Below, one piece after another: positions 33,346 to 44,816 of a DNA stretch of 64,000 bases. How positions within the stretch are numbered: the first letter of the stretch is position 1; each line of letters opens with the position of its first letter. The stretch spans positions 1,856,891-1,920,890 of the forward strand of contig BCKT01000004.1 of NCBI GenBank assembly GCA_003116875.1, given 5' to 3'. Under the pieces are notes generated by a model, which saw nothing but the letters and a program-made list of their open reading frames with translations, was not told the DNA's origin and made no database searches. Made by a program: the position numbers and the translations under genes. The DNA is from Takashimella koratensis (lineage: Eukaryota > Basidiomycota > Tremellomycetes > Trichosporonales > Tetragoniomycetaceae).

Positions 33346-35100
33346 CTACAGCGACGCTTTACCGCGCGATTCAAACGGCAAGATAAGAACAATCGCGCCG
33401 GCCGCGATGAACAAAGCACCACTGACATACACAGGAGCGGCGGTGCTCAGATTCGCGAACATCGCAATGATGGGAGCTAGACAGTCAGTGGATTGGCGCC
33501 AAACACCTCAAAGCTCACCCATGATACCGAATACTCGGTTCGCAGTCGCAGCCAAGGCGTTGCCCGTTCCTCGGTCCCTCGTTGGAAACACTTCTGGAGT
33601 GTAGGCGTAGAGTACCGCGTACATGACGTTGGAGAAGAACGAGTACACGCAATCCCAGGCCAGGAGACTGTTGCTTGTCTTGGCGGTTGTGCTGCCGAGG
33701 ATGAAGACGCCGGTGAGGACGGTAGACGTACACAGTGCGCCCTTTCGGCCAAACCATTTGAGCTCGACGAGAAGACCACCCAGCATGGCACCGGGAACCC
33801 CAAGAACGGCGATGATCGCGTCATTTCGGTACGTGATGTACGTCGAACCGTCTCCGAATTGGGCGCCTTTTGCAGCAAGGGTAAACGGGATGAAGGCATT
33901 CTAGAGTTGGATTCAAAACGTCAGTGTCACAATACGAGGTGTAGGTCGCCAACTACACTCACGTAAAGAGGGAAAGCGAGACCAATGAATGCCCAAATAA
34001 CCATGATCATAGACGTAGAGAACGCCAGTCGTTTTGTTTGGAACAGCGCTCGGACGTGGTTCAAGCTCAGCTTCTCGAGATTCCTCTTGATTGCCGCAGC
34101 CGCATCCGTCTGCTGTGCCATGCCGTTCCCCAGTCTCTCGCACGCTCGGAGATCCTCGATACTCAATGTCGACGTCGTGCGGTTCCTTCTAGCGAGCTCG
34201 TGTATCACACGCACAGCGTCCTCATCTCTTCCTTTGCCCATGTAGTACTTGGGCGACTCGTAAAGCTTGAAGATGAAGAAGCGAATGAAGAACATGATCA
34301 ATGCGAGGCCGCCCATGGTAATTACAAAGTAGCGCCATCCCATATTCTCGCTCCTCGTACACGTTGTCGCTGTTTCCTGGCAAGTGAAGTCGCCTAGCAG
34401 CGCCCAAGCGACCAACGAAGCCACGAGTTGAGCAAACGCCCAGAAAATGCTGAGTACGGTGAGTAGGTACTGGTGGCTACCAGGCAGGTACTCCAGGAAG
34501 ATGGCTGAGTCGACGGGGAGGTTACCGCCTACGCCAAAACTCCATAGCGCATCGAACACTCCGACCGCTGCGAACGATGGAGAGGAGGCAGCGAGCATGC
34601 CAAAGAGCGAGGTTACGCCCAGCGTCATATTGAACGCCCATTTACGCCCAAAGATGTCGCAACCGAACCCCCAGAAAACTGCTCCAGCCAAGAGGCCAAT
34701 GTTTTGAGCGAGGGTGAGCATTGGAGCTCGCTTCGGTTTAAATTCGAGCGAGACAGGTGACAAGATGAGCGACGTGACGATCGGCCAAAGGTTGTCCTGG
34801 GCCCAGCCAAACCCAATAACAAAGAACAGGCCTGTGATTCGTCAGCAGTGGGATCGGGAACTATTTTTTAAGCAAACAAGCTCACCCCACTGATACCGGC
34901 CCATTCCAATGTCTTGCACCTGGGCATTGTTAGCCTACTGGATGATGCCTCGAGAGACATACCGCTCTGTTCAATACTCGAGCTTTGGCAGCGTACACTG
35001 GATCCACCCCCTCGATGGCCGCATCGTCGTCGATCCCAGGCGCGACCTCGTGTCTGACTTGGCCCGGCCCAAAGTTTTTCTCTTCTTTTCGCTCTTGCAT
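33346..35100 (-). CDS. MFS transporter (SV2/organic-ion or sugar-like, substrate unknown)
   Basis: Exons join from MQERKEEKNFGPG through VQDIGMGRYQWGLFFVIG to the C-terminal ILPFESRGKASL. The first half has DIFGRKWAFNMTLG (MFS loop 2-3 motif), GVGGNLPVDSAIFLEYLP and a large extracellular loop with several Cys; the central loop is FKLYESPKYYMGKGRDEDAV; the second half has KWFGRKGAL and AYTPEVFPTRDRGTGNA. This arrangement is seen in the fungal MFS group related to SV2 and to bacterial aromatic-acid/niacin transporters. Twelve segments, plasma membrane expected. The splice at about 33482-33530 restores GIMAPIIAMFANL. Confidence 0.82.
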
Positions 35101-35750
35101 GACGATGGTTAACGGGACGATCGAGCTTACAGAGCGTTCCAAACAGATTTCAGATGCTGGAAAGCTCTCGCGGCAATCAGCTTCTGCGCTAGGTATATAT
35201 TCAGAACCTGCTCATCGATGCATGGCATAGTCGCTTGCTACGTATGGGCTTATCTTGGCGCGGAATGGCGTGCTTGTCCCATGTCCGCACATTAGACGAG
35301 GAGGCTATGACAAGGAACGGTAGCGGAGCAACCCACACGATGGCGGGGAACTGAAGCTAGTGTGATAACTGGGTTTGAAGCTAGACCTAGTCGGGAAGTT
35401 TATAGCGAGGAAACGCAAACAGGCCCCACGCCGCTAAAGCAAGGCGGGAAAACTGCGTTGGACAGCGAGGATGACAAGATGACTGGTGCAGCGCGATTCT
35501 ACGTGAATGACGTAATGAAATTTGCCTGGCCGAGGATGGTTCCGAGATCCGGGCAGCGCAAGCATATCTCTTCCTTTCACCCCGAACCATGAATCGCAAT
35601 GTGGCCCCGTATCAATCCCAAAGGCGAAAATCCTTGCAGCAAGACCGCCCGAGACACAGAAGTTCATGCGATGGAAGAGTTTTCCAGCCCACTATTATAA
35701 TCTATCGCAAACCAAACATTGTCCTTGATTCAAGAAAATCCCAAAAGAAA
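35101..35750. other. Intergenic between the MFS gene and the surface-protein gene
   Basis: 650 nt holding the MFS promoter and the 3' end of the next gene. I see no coding exon, RNA gene or repeat. Confidence 0.5.
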
Positions 35751-38700
35751 TCACGAACTAGCACTGGCACTGTTGATGTTGTACCCAGCAGCGTCTGAAT
35801 GGAGAGCGAGAAGGAAACAGTTGCTAACGACACCGCCAGTGATGATAGACTGGAGTTCGGAGCTCATCAAAGTGGTACACGCGGTTGAAGTGTCGTTGAC
35901 CAGGAAGACCTTGGTACCGACGTTATCGATCGTGACAAATGCCATGAAGAAATGAGATAAATTAGTGTCCATAGCGATGTAAATCCCTGGAGTCGACGGG
36001 TCGTTGTCTTGGTCTGCTTGTTAGACTGAGCACGAAGAGAAGAGACTCACCAATAGGCACCAAACCGACCATGCTCGAGGAGATAGGGAGACCATCCCGT
36101 CCACCAGTGCGCAAACGGCTCACACCGGTAGCGTTCCTAGGAATGAATGAGCACAAGTCGGAACCAGAATCTCTGGACTTACATTTCGGCTGGGTAATAA
36201 AAGAAAAGGTCTTCTCCTCCCGATCCCAACACAACCTCGTCATCTGTGGCGAAGAACAAAAACTCTCCGGCAGTAGCGTTCGCCAGGATGAAGTTCATTT
36301 CGGTGTTCTTACCCAGAACCAGTGCGTCGTCCGAATAATACAAGTTGATAAAGGTGTAGTTAAAGTCCGCACTCGACGTGAGATTTGTAAGCTCGTCAAT
36401 GATCGTTTGGTTCAACACGCTTGAAAGGTTTGCGATGAGACTGGAGATGATGGGAGCCTCGGAAGACAAAGTGGCGGTCGAGTTGAGGAGGGAGCTGGCA
36501 CTGCTGGATGTGGCGAGCGACGAAGAGAGCGAAGTGGTGGTCGACATAGATGAAATAGTACTCAAGCTGGCGGAGGCAGAGGTCGGAAGAGAGCTTGTTG
36601 CGCTGGAAGACATGCTCGACGAAGTGGTTGTGTTACTAACCACCGTGTCGGTGATGTTGGCTCGAGCAAAGATCTCGTCACGCTTCCTGAACCTGTAACA
36701 TTAGTTATGAAACGCCTGTGTCAAGCTCACTGGAAGCAGTTGTCGTAGAGTGGCTGCGTAACCGAGTAAAGGTTGATCAGATCGCCTCCAAAGTCAAAGT
36801 CAATCTCGTTGCCAAAGGAAATGTCGACGCTGACGCCATTGTTGCAAGAGCCACCCGCGTTTCCTGCCTCAAACGTGGCTTGCGCAGAAACCGACGGGGT
36901 ATCTCTGAACCCGACATCGGCGTCAAAGCTAATCGCGGGGATAGTCAAGCCCAGTGACAGCTCCAAGGGAACGCCAACGCTAACAGACGCCGAAATCTCT
37001 CCCTCGGCTTGGAGGGTGTGGGCGAAAGTGGGAACGACAGAACCAATGTTGTGCGAACCGCTGGCCATGTCAAAGGTCGCACGGAATTCTGGGATTGACA
37101 AAGATCCTCCGACAAGAAGTTGTCCGGATGCCACAATGTCGACACTTGCAGAGACTCCCATGGTCACAATGCAGCCAAGAGTGAGGATGCCCGGAATAGC
37201 GACTCCTGCCTCAGGGATGGGAAGCGTAAGGATGGTCTTTTCGACGGTTTGACTGTATTCAGCCGTTGCGACGACACCAAGATTGAGACCCGCGGTGAGG
37301 GTCGTGTCCACATAGATCTCGGCTTCGGTGATCTTGGGGGGAATGATCGAATAAGAAGCCACTCCTCCGACTTTGGTCGTCCCGCTAAAGCCACAGCCAA
37401 CACAATACGCCTCGACCGAATAGTCCACCTTGCCGATGGTTCCGCTCTCAGAGATCATGAGGTACGAGTCGCTCCCAAAGACGGAAGAGACTTCGCCTGA
37501 GGGTGTAACTCCGAGTGAGAACGACTCAGACCAAGATGGCGATTCGAGTGCCGAGATGACGCTTTCCACAGCGGCAACAGCGGTCTGTTCAGTGGCTACG
37601 ACGGTAGTGGCGACGGTGTTGACCACTGGTGCAACTACCGCTACCACAGTCTCAGCAGCTTTTTTTATGCTCTTGGAAAGCTTTCCATGTTAGCAACACC
37701 TCTGAGAGTACACCTCACCTTTTTCAAAAGCTTTCCTAGCCCTCGCTTTTGTACGTGAGAACGACGGCGATCGAAAAGTTGCTCCAGAAGACCGCCGTCA
37801 TCATTGCCAGGAACGAAGCTGTCCAGGAACGCAGGGTCGGAGACGTTCCAATAGCCGAGCAACGCATCGATCTCCAAGTCGAAATCGACTCCACACGGGG
37901 CGGTGGGAAGGCCGAAGACGGTCTGAGGTGGGTTACTGCAGTTGTAAGCCTGGGAAGAGGTGCTGGTTCCGGGGGCTCCAGTGGTGCTCGTGCTGTTCGT
38001 GCTCGCGCTCGTGCTGTTAGATGTGGTCCAAGAGCTACCGGTGCTCGTGTTATTCGAGCCGGTGGGCGTGACTTGCCCCCAGACAACAGAAACAGTGTTG
38101 TGAGCATCTTCGAATGCGATCTCTTGGGCTGTCACCAGTACCGCCAACGAGGAGTCGATGAATTGGAGAACGGTAACCAACCAGTAAACGTGAATTGCGT
38201 TCTCTGCGGCATTGCGATCAAGGGAATCGGTGATGAGCACAAAGTCCTCGCCATTCGACGGCCAGTTCGATTTCGCAAAGTTGTAGGCGGCAGTGTTGTT
38301 GAACTCGACTTCGATACCGGTGGCCGTGCAGTTGATCGAGTAGATGAGGCTGGAGAACGGCAGAATTACAGTCGGGTAGCGATAGGTGACATTGGCAACC
38401 GCAAAGTAGTAGGGAGTTGTCGTGTCCAATGTAGTGCCGTTTTGCTGATAAGTGATAGTGCTGCTGTTGCCGGGGTTCAAGTTGTTGAGGTTGCCGGTAC
38501 CTGTGGAAGGCACAACTGGAACCAAAACGGGGGTCGATGCCGAACTCGACGAAGTGGCGGCAGTCGAAGTCGCTGTAGAGGGAGCAAACGAGTTCGACGA
38601 AGTGTACGAAGACGAAAGCGAAGGGGAGGACGATCCGACAGCTTTGTAGGTGCTAAACGTGCTTGTGGACGTTTGAACGCTGACGCTGGGCGCGAAGTTG

Positions 38701-39049
38701 CCACCAATGGTCGTCAAGGCTTCGATGCTTTCACTCGCCGCACAGGGAGGAAGAGTCGCGATGACGTACGCCGTGATGGTAGTGTGGTCGGTCTGGAGAG
38801 AAGTCAGAACAAACCGAATGCTTTGAAGCCTGTGTGGCTTACAACGGTGGTGTGGTCGACTTCGGTGGCGGTGGTGGTGGTGGTTGTCGTCGTAACCTGA
38901 GTGGTCGAGGAAGTGAGGGTGGTGGTCGTAGCGGCGGTCTGTGTCGTTGTTGTAGTGGTTGTCACTGCGTCACGGGCGAGGACGTTCGGCACAGCTGCGA
39001 CCAGCTGGGTCAAAGCCCCGGTAACTAGGCCGAGACTGGCGAGTCTCAT
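35751..39049 (-). CDS. Large secreted Ser/Thr-rich protein with kexin-like processing sites
   Basis: Starts with a signal peptide (MRLASLGLVTGALTQLVAA) and a Thr-rich stretch; the exons join in frame to roughly 1,000 residues. Order: Ser/Thr-rich linker; a folded domain with NVTYRYPTVILPFSSLIYSI; a second Ser/Thr-rich region; Cys-containing AYNCSNPPQTVFGLPTAPCG; a dibasic site in HVQKR followed by cationic GLGKLLKKLSKSIKKAAETV; an all-beta central domain (EAYCVGCGFSGTTKVGG, many G/S/V repeats); CFQFRKR, a second dibasic site; another Ser-rich region; and a C-terminal domain. It resembles fungal secreted proteins of the DUF7029/DUF7223 kind (recalled, unchecked). Likely wall-associated and O-glycosylated; no GPI signal is evident. 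Confidence 0.78.
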
Positions 39050-39898
39050 TTTGTCGATTTGTCGAAAGGCGGGGGGTCGATGAGGTTGTCCTTAGACTCT
39101 GTGCAAGGCTTACTTTATATCATCGCATGGGAGACGGACGACATCTTCTCATGTCCGATGCTGTTATCAGCATCTTTTGTTCTTTGCTGCCTGTCAGAGT
39201 GTTTAGCAAATGGCTGATACCCTCGCTCGTCGAAAGTCACCTTCGATGTCATGGCTGAGTGGGAGCCGAACATCTTGGCCATGCGCCCTCAGCCATTGAC
39301 ATTGGCTGGCAGGTGGTGGCGGTAACGGAAGCAAAGGTGTCTCGCGCAACACGCAAGCAGGTTGAGGACATGAAAATTACACAACTCAATGGATGGTTCC
39401 AGTGATGTCGGTGTGTTTGGTGGCGTACATTTTCGCTCATGTTGATTGTCGGATAGGATTATGGTTGTCAGTCAGGCACAAAAATGTTCGGCGAGATTCT
39501 TGCTTTTGTTCGTTCGACTGTTCGCCCAGCCTTCTCCTGGTCACCGACCTGACTAGGCACCAGACATAGATGGTGGAAAGCAAGCAGAATTGACATATGT
39601 CTATCAGAATAGTCGTCATCGCAGACATCGGGAGCCGAGGAAAGTATCTGCCTGGCGCAGAGGCGTTGAGGCGTGGGTCCTCGATTGCGGCCTGGCGCTC
39701 AAATATACATAGCCGACGTAGGCTGCGCAAGTACCTTACCGCAAGCGCACCTCGCGATGATTCGAGGTCCACATCGGACGGGGACGCAAAAACACGGCGG
39801 AACACCGTGAACAACGGGTCCCTCACACGATCAAAGTCAACACCACGTGCCGGTTGGCAGAAGGACAGAGGAAAGCAATACATGGTTCAAGGGGGAGG
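39050..39898. other. 849-nt intergenic region
   Basis: Promoter of the surface-protein gene plus the 3' flank of the next regulator. No conserved coding exon, repeat or RNA gene seen; open frames here show no family resemblance. Confidence 0.5.
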
Positions 39899-42800
39899 TC
39901 ATCGCGTGCCGCTACCAGAGGCAGTAGTATCTCCAAGATCGGTGAACAGGTCGTTCAGGTTGCTGGTGATACCAAAACTGCCCAAGAAGGCATCAAAGTC
40001 GAACTCAGTTACGGAGTTTCCACCGTTGTACCAATCAAAGCCATCAATTGGTCTGGGCTCGTCAAGAGTCTGGTTGGACGGCAGAGACGACACATTGTTT
40101 ATCTCAGCGATTGGCGGGAGAATCGAGACAGGCAGGCCGCCGCTCGGAGGAGTGGGGATGGGCTTGAATTCAGGCGGTGCAATCCCTTCTGCAGGAGCGC
40201 TCGGTGGAGTGGATTTGGGCGCTGAGGTCGATCGTTTATATCCTTTCCCCAAGAGAGCCAAATCTTCGTCGTTGGCGGGCATCGTTCGGCCCGAGTGGGC
40301 AAAGCTTCTTCTGGCAGTATCGCGCAAGGGCAAAAGCATGGCCTGAGGTCAACGAACGGACCTTTTTTCCACTTACCAGCTCGTCATCTTTGCTTGCCTC
40401 TTCGAACAATTTGATACCTTCCTCCAATGCGACCAGTGAAGATTGTGCCAACATTGATTGCGGAGCCCGAATAACGGCAGCCGCCAAACACGCAGAGGCG
40501 GTGAAGGAGTGAAACTTGTCTTAGCGTAGTCCCGTAATCGATTCTTACCAAGAACATCCAACGCCTCTGGCAAAGGAATGGGATGTCATCGCAGAGTCTG
40601 CGCACTACTCCCAAGATCAGTTTGCAGGCTTCAAGACAGCCCACAAAGCTAGGGCTACAATACAAGGTAAGCCTTTGTCGAACAGGTCTCACGCACCTAT
40701 ACTTGGAGCGCAGGGGCTCCCCTGGCTCCTCTAGAAGAGCTCGTGCAAACCATCCTCGGTGAAGGAAGAGAAATCCGATGTTCTGATGTGAGAAATGTAT
40801 CGAAGTAGTCCTACTCACACATTGGAAGCGCATCGCATGCCGTTGAAGACTGTGTGTACGGTGTGACGCGAGCCTGTCAGGGGAGGATCTGTTATCAGAC
40901 CTGTTTCTCGTATGTTACACCCACATCTCTTCCATGGTCAATTGCTCCGGGAGCTGCTGCATGACTAAGAAAAGGTTAAAAGATGAACTTGCCCTTGACT
41001 CACATTTTCTCAGTTGCCGGTCGATTTCGATGACCTTTTCGTACGGAGTCGGGCTAATCGCAGACTGAACATCATTGATCTTGCAAAAGATTTGGTTGGA
41101 CAGACGGTACTGGGCAGGTGAGCATTGGGTGGACCAAAAACACCTACGCGAGCCTCGTGGTCTGTTGTCAGCGAAGTCCTAATGGAATAATAAACTCACA
41201 ATAATCTTCTCCGTCCGGTGTAGATGGGATCGGTACATCGTAGGTCGCACTTGTCATACCTGGATTTAGCGAAGTATATCTGGCTACTCACTTCTTGGCC
41301 TGCCGCTGGTCACAGCATGATTGACGTCATACGAGTAAAGCTGCGGTCAGCTACAGCTCATACCACTGAGGCATACCTCCCAAAACACCCGTCTTCTCTC
41401 GGCGACCTCATGCTCAGGCAAGTCGAAATGCGACCCATCCCGATGGATACCTAGAGCCTGCACCACTCTCATCGCCATACCCAGCAGTGGCCATGTGGAC
41501 TGGTAGGACGAGACGACGCGGCCCCCGTTCGTGAGCCAGGTTACCATGAGATGGATTGCTTGCACGACTGAATGTCAGCCAAAGCATCAACGGTAGCCAA
41601 CGCACATATGATAGAGCCCGATGAATCGATGGTCAAACATCCTCGACCGAGAGCAAAAAGATCGCGGGAGTACGGGTTGTCTATGGTTAGTAGCAATAAG
41701 CTATTACAACTCACTGTTGGCTCCTGCGGGCGATGAAGGATCGAATAATGACCCCAAAGCCATGACCAAGTACAATACCGCCAAACGCTGGGGATCTGGC
41801 AATTGCCCACTGTAGCACGAGCCCATGATATCGGTCGAGAATACAGTCTTGTCAAGAATGACTGTACCCCAAGCCACATTCTAGACAAACGTCAGCTGGT
41901 GCAAATTATACCACCCACCTCAAAATGGATCTCTGCTAAACGCTCAGCCTCGTTTCTTGGGGGCAGCTGAGCGGTTAGAGCGCGTAGAGTGTACTCTGAT
42001 TTCAACGCAGAGTCTCGCTCAAACATAAAGGACTCGACCCATCCCGATCGGAAGGTATAGAGACCGTCTCCCTTGCTTGGTCCAGGCAGAGATCCACGCG
42101 GTTCCTGAAGCATCAGGATGTTAAGCTGTTTGCTACTTACGACCAAGAACAAACTCCCTGCGTCTCCGAAGAAGCGACTCGTCTTGACATTGCCGCTGTC
42201 TATCTGCAGATGACCAAAATGTTCTTCGTCCACTGCTTCATCCCCACCGACTTCGTCTGTGTTGTCAACCTCTGCGATCGACTGCATCAGCCCACTAGCG
42301 AAAGTACGATCGTCCGTCGGTGAGTCTGCCAGTGGCGAGTCACCCATGCTTTCCAGGTGGTAAGCATTGGTTAGCAGAGGATGCCCCCCGGACCTGGCAG
42401 TCAAGTCGTTGAGAGCAGATTCAAGAGACGCGATGCGGTTGTGCAGGACCTTGCCATCAGTTGATGAATATTGAGCCGTGCGCTTACTTCATTGCTCTCC
42501 AAAATGAGCCTGCATGGATCAGAATGCATGACAGATCAGCGGTGCCGACCGTACTCACGTTCGTCCTCTGGCAGTCTTGAGAGCACCGTCTGGGCAAATG
42601 GATCCAGTCCCTCTTCGAACGCAGTTGTCGCAGGGCACTTGCCGGTCGCATCTGAGGTCGAGTTCAGCTCTAGGTCTCATGGACAGGGGATTCCTGTAAG
42701 CGTCTCGCCACCCACCTCAACTTGAGTCGGCGACACTCAGCACCTGCCAGTCAGCGTGAGAATCATCTTTGGAGGTAAACTTACACGACTTGACTTTGCT

Positions 42801-42914
42801 GACCGTGTTCTTCCGCCGTTTCTTGGTCGAGCTGGCGGCGTCGAGGTCTGCTCCCAAGTCAAATTTCTGATCGGGGATGATATTGGGGTCAGGCATGCTA
42901 TTGGAATCAGACAT
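39899..42914 (-). CDS. Zn2Cys6 transcription factor with fungal_trans domain
   Basis: Begins MSDSNSMPDPN, then a basic run TKKRRKNTVSKVK leading straight into CAECRRLKLRCDRQVPCDN and CVRRGTGSIC once two introns are removed: a full Zn2Cys6 cluster. Further on, the fungal_trans region shows AIHLMVTWLTNGGR, STWPLLGMAMRVVQALGIHR and EVAERRRVFWEVC, the hallmarks of the domain. The protein ends FLGSFGITSNLNDLFTDLG, an acidic-hydrophobic tail that could activate transcription. It lies at the left edge of the metabolic genes and is the natural candidate for their regulator (inference). Several internal exon edges were not resolved. Confidence 0.82.
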
Positions 42915-43262
42915 GCTGCTGGGACCAGACTTGATATTGAGATCAGAGATGAGCGGCGGCGGCGGTCTTGGGTGATTGTGGAGAGTCGACGGTTGGATTG
43001 GAGTAGTTTTAAAATTACCACTCCGTTTAGGAAAGAACAAACGATAAGGTCCCGCACGCAGCTCGAGCGCACGACTTTACGGCCGTGTGATTGGATCCTG
43101 TGCTGTCTTGTTTCGTGGTGGGCTGAGGGCAATGAAGGGGTTCTCACCTGGCAAGACCTTTAAAAATCACCCGTTTGGGAAGCGGGTCCGGTCCGCGGCT
43201 GGGATCACCCTCTACCCTAAACGGCTCTGGATCCAGGCCCTCCTCCCATTCATCATCCCCCC

Positions 43263-43316
<54 letters not shown>

Positions 43317-43461
43317 ACAGCTGGTGTTCCAATCCTTCCCTATCGGCGAGCGCCGATGGACCGCATGACATGGAAAGTCCGGGTGTTGGCCATAGGGAAG
43401 TGCAAAATGCATGCATGCAAAACGGGAGTCTCAGGTCACGAATAGGAAATGTACAACCAGA
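42915..43461. other. Intergenic with a 51-nt poly-C tract
   Basis: 547 nt between the regulator start and the aldolase stop. A C homopolymer lies at 43264-43314. No coding exon; the poly-Pro and poly-Gly open frames across the tract are artefacts of the repeat. Confidence 0.6.
43264..43314. repeat. 51-nt poly-C homopolymer
   Basis: Fifty-one consecutive C, preceded by CCCCCCTCC-type sequence. On the minus strand this is poly-G. Confidence 0.95.
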
Positions 43462-44519
43462 TTACAACTCCTTGCTCAACTCATTCATGGAGGCAGCCTG
43501 CTTGCTCATCGCGCCGAGGAGCAAGGCGATGTCGCGTCCAGCCATGGCGAAGCTGCAGACCGTCAGACTCATCTCAATCTTGCCAACGTATCTTACTCAC
43601 CGAACGGCAGAGTACTTCTTCGCAAACGCAGCGAGAAGGTCCGGGCGGGGCTCCATCCCACCGAGACCGACAAAGATGCCCGCAGCCGCGGCAGCGTTGG
43701 CAACCTTGTCGACAGCAGCGTGGAAGACCTCATTGTCGTATTGGCCGGGGATACCAAGCCTGATTTTCGTCAGCGATCTTGATTCGGCGCTGGACTCACT
43801 CCATGCAAAGGTCAGCACAGCCAATGAGAAGCGCGTCGATACCCGCGACAGCAGCGATCGACCTAACCGGCATGTCAGCTGTGGAGCGAGCAATCAGTCG
43901 CGTATGCTTACTCGACGTTGGCAAGGCCTTCCCGGGTCTCAATCATCGGCATGATCAGGACGCTGTCGTTGACGACCTCAGCGACGGTGGCATAGGACAA
44001 CGAGGTAGTGTACTGGGTCATGGCAGTGACCATGGTGACCGAGCGGTGGCCCTGGCATATTAGCTGGGCTACCGAATGGTACTCACAAGAGGAGGGAATT
44101 TGCCAGCACCGACACACATCTGCGCCTGCTCAACGTTATTCACGTGAGGAACGATAATGGCCTGGGCACCAGAGTCGAGGCAGCGAGAGATCCAGTCCGG
44201 GGCGCAAGTCGGGACGACCACCATCGGAGTAATGCTGCACGTTAGGAAACAATCGCTATAGAGATGCTCACCCCACGTTCAAGCAGCTGACAGCAATGTC
44301 CTTCATCGTCTCCATGCTCATGGCCATGTGCTCCAAGTTCATGAGGATAGCGGTGTAGCCAGCACGCTTCGCAATGAGGGGCATCTCGGTAGAGAAGGCA
44401 ATTCGCATGCCAAATGAGTGGGCGAGCTTGTTGGCCTTCATGGTCTCCTTGACCAAGTTGGGGCGGACAATCTCGCGCCCGAGGGCGAGCTGCTCGGCGG
44501 TGATCTGAGGGGCGGACAT
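43462..44519 (-). CDS. HpcH/HpaI-type class II aldolase/citrate lyase family protein
   Basis: Six exons (44519-44272, 44234-44087, 44051-43912, 43862-43800, 43759-43601, 43552-43462) join in frame to 282 residues, typical size for the family. Motifs: ILMNLEHMAMSMETMKDI, VVVPTCAPDWISRCLDSG, AIIVPHVNNVEQAQ, GKFPPLGHRSVT, LIMPMIETREGLANVE (metal-binding Glu) and AGIDALLIGCADLCMELGIP (second metal ligand region). Members cleave 2-oxo-4-hydroxy acids to pyruvate (or a pyruvate analogue) plus an aldehyde. Substrate here unknown. No signal peptide, so cytosolic. Intron 2 is 35 nt. Confidence 0.88.
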
Positions 44520-44620
44520 GGTTTTGGTGCTGGAAGATGAACGGACAGTCGGTATACGGAAACGTTCATGGAAAGATTATCAGGCAATATAGCTCACGGA
44601 TAGGCTCAGAAGTTTCAAGT

Positions 44621-44631
44621 CCGCTTCCCGG
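44621..44631. promoter_or_regulatory. CCG-N5-CGG element upstream of the aldolase
   Basis: CCG and CGG triplets separated by five bases, followed at 44641 by TCCGGA. Paired CGG half-sites are the usual targets of Zn2Cys6 dimers; function inferred. Confidence 0.3.
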
Positions 44632-44816
44632 ACTAGGACGTCCGGACACCGCGTTCTGGATTTGGACCACCTGCCATTATTCGGAGCTGCGTGTGATTGG
44701 CTGCTGGCAAACCAAGCAAGATGCAGCTATGCACGATAAGGGTTTGTATGCAGCAGGTGTAATGCATAGAGTGTCTATCCGCTTGCGGCCGAACGTTGCA
44801 GACGGGTATCAACATA

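Noticed and set aside
37749..38900. 383-codon open frame rich in Arg, Gly and Val on the plus strand
   Set aside because: It is the complement of the Ser/Thr-rich surface protein; its composition follows from that repeat-like coding sequence.
39597..40346. 249-codon plus-strand open frame
   Set aside because: Overlaps antisense the C-terminal exon of the Zn2Cys6 gene and shows no family pattern.
41961..41990. tRNA-like GAGCGGTTAGAGCGC
   Set aside because: Lies inside a coding exon of the Zn2Cys6 gene (antisense); no acceptor stem or anticodon arm can be formed around it.
43175..43954. Open frames with long poly-Pro or poly-Gly stretches
   Set aside because: They exist only because the 51-base C run is open in all frames; no flanking conserved sequence.
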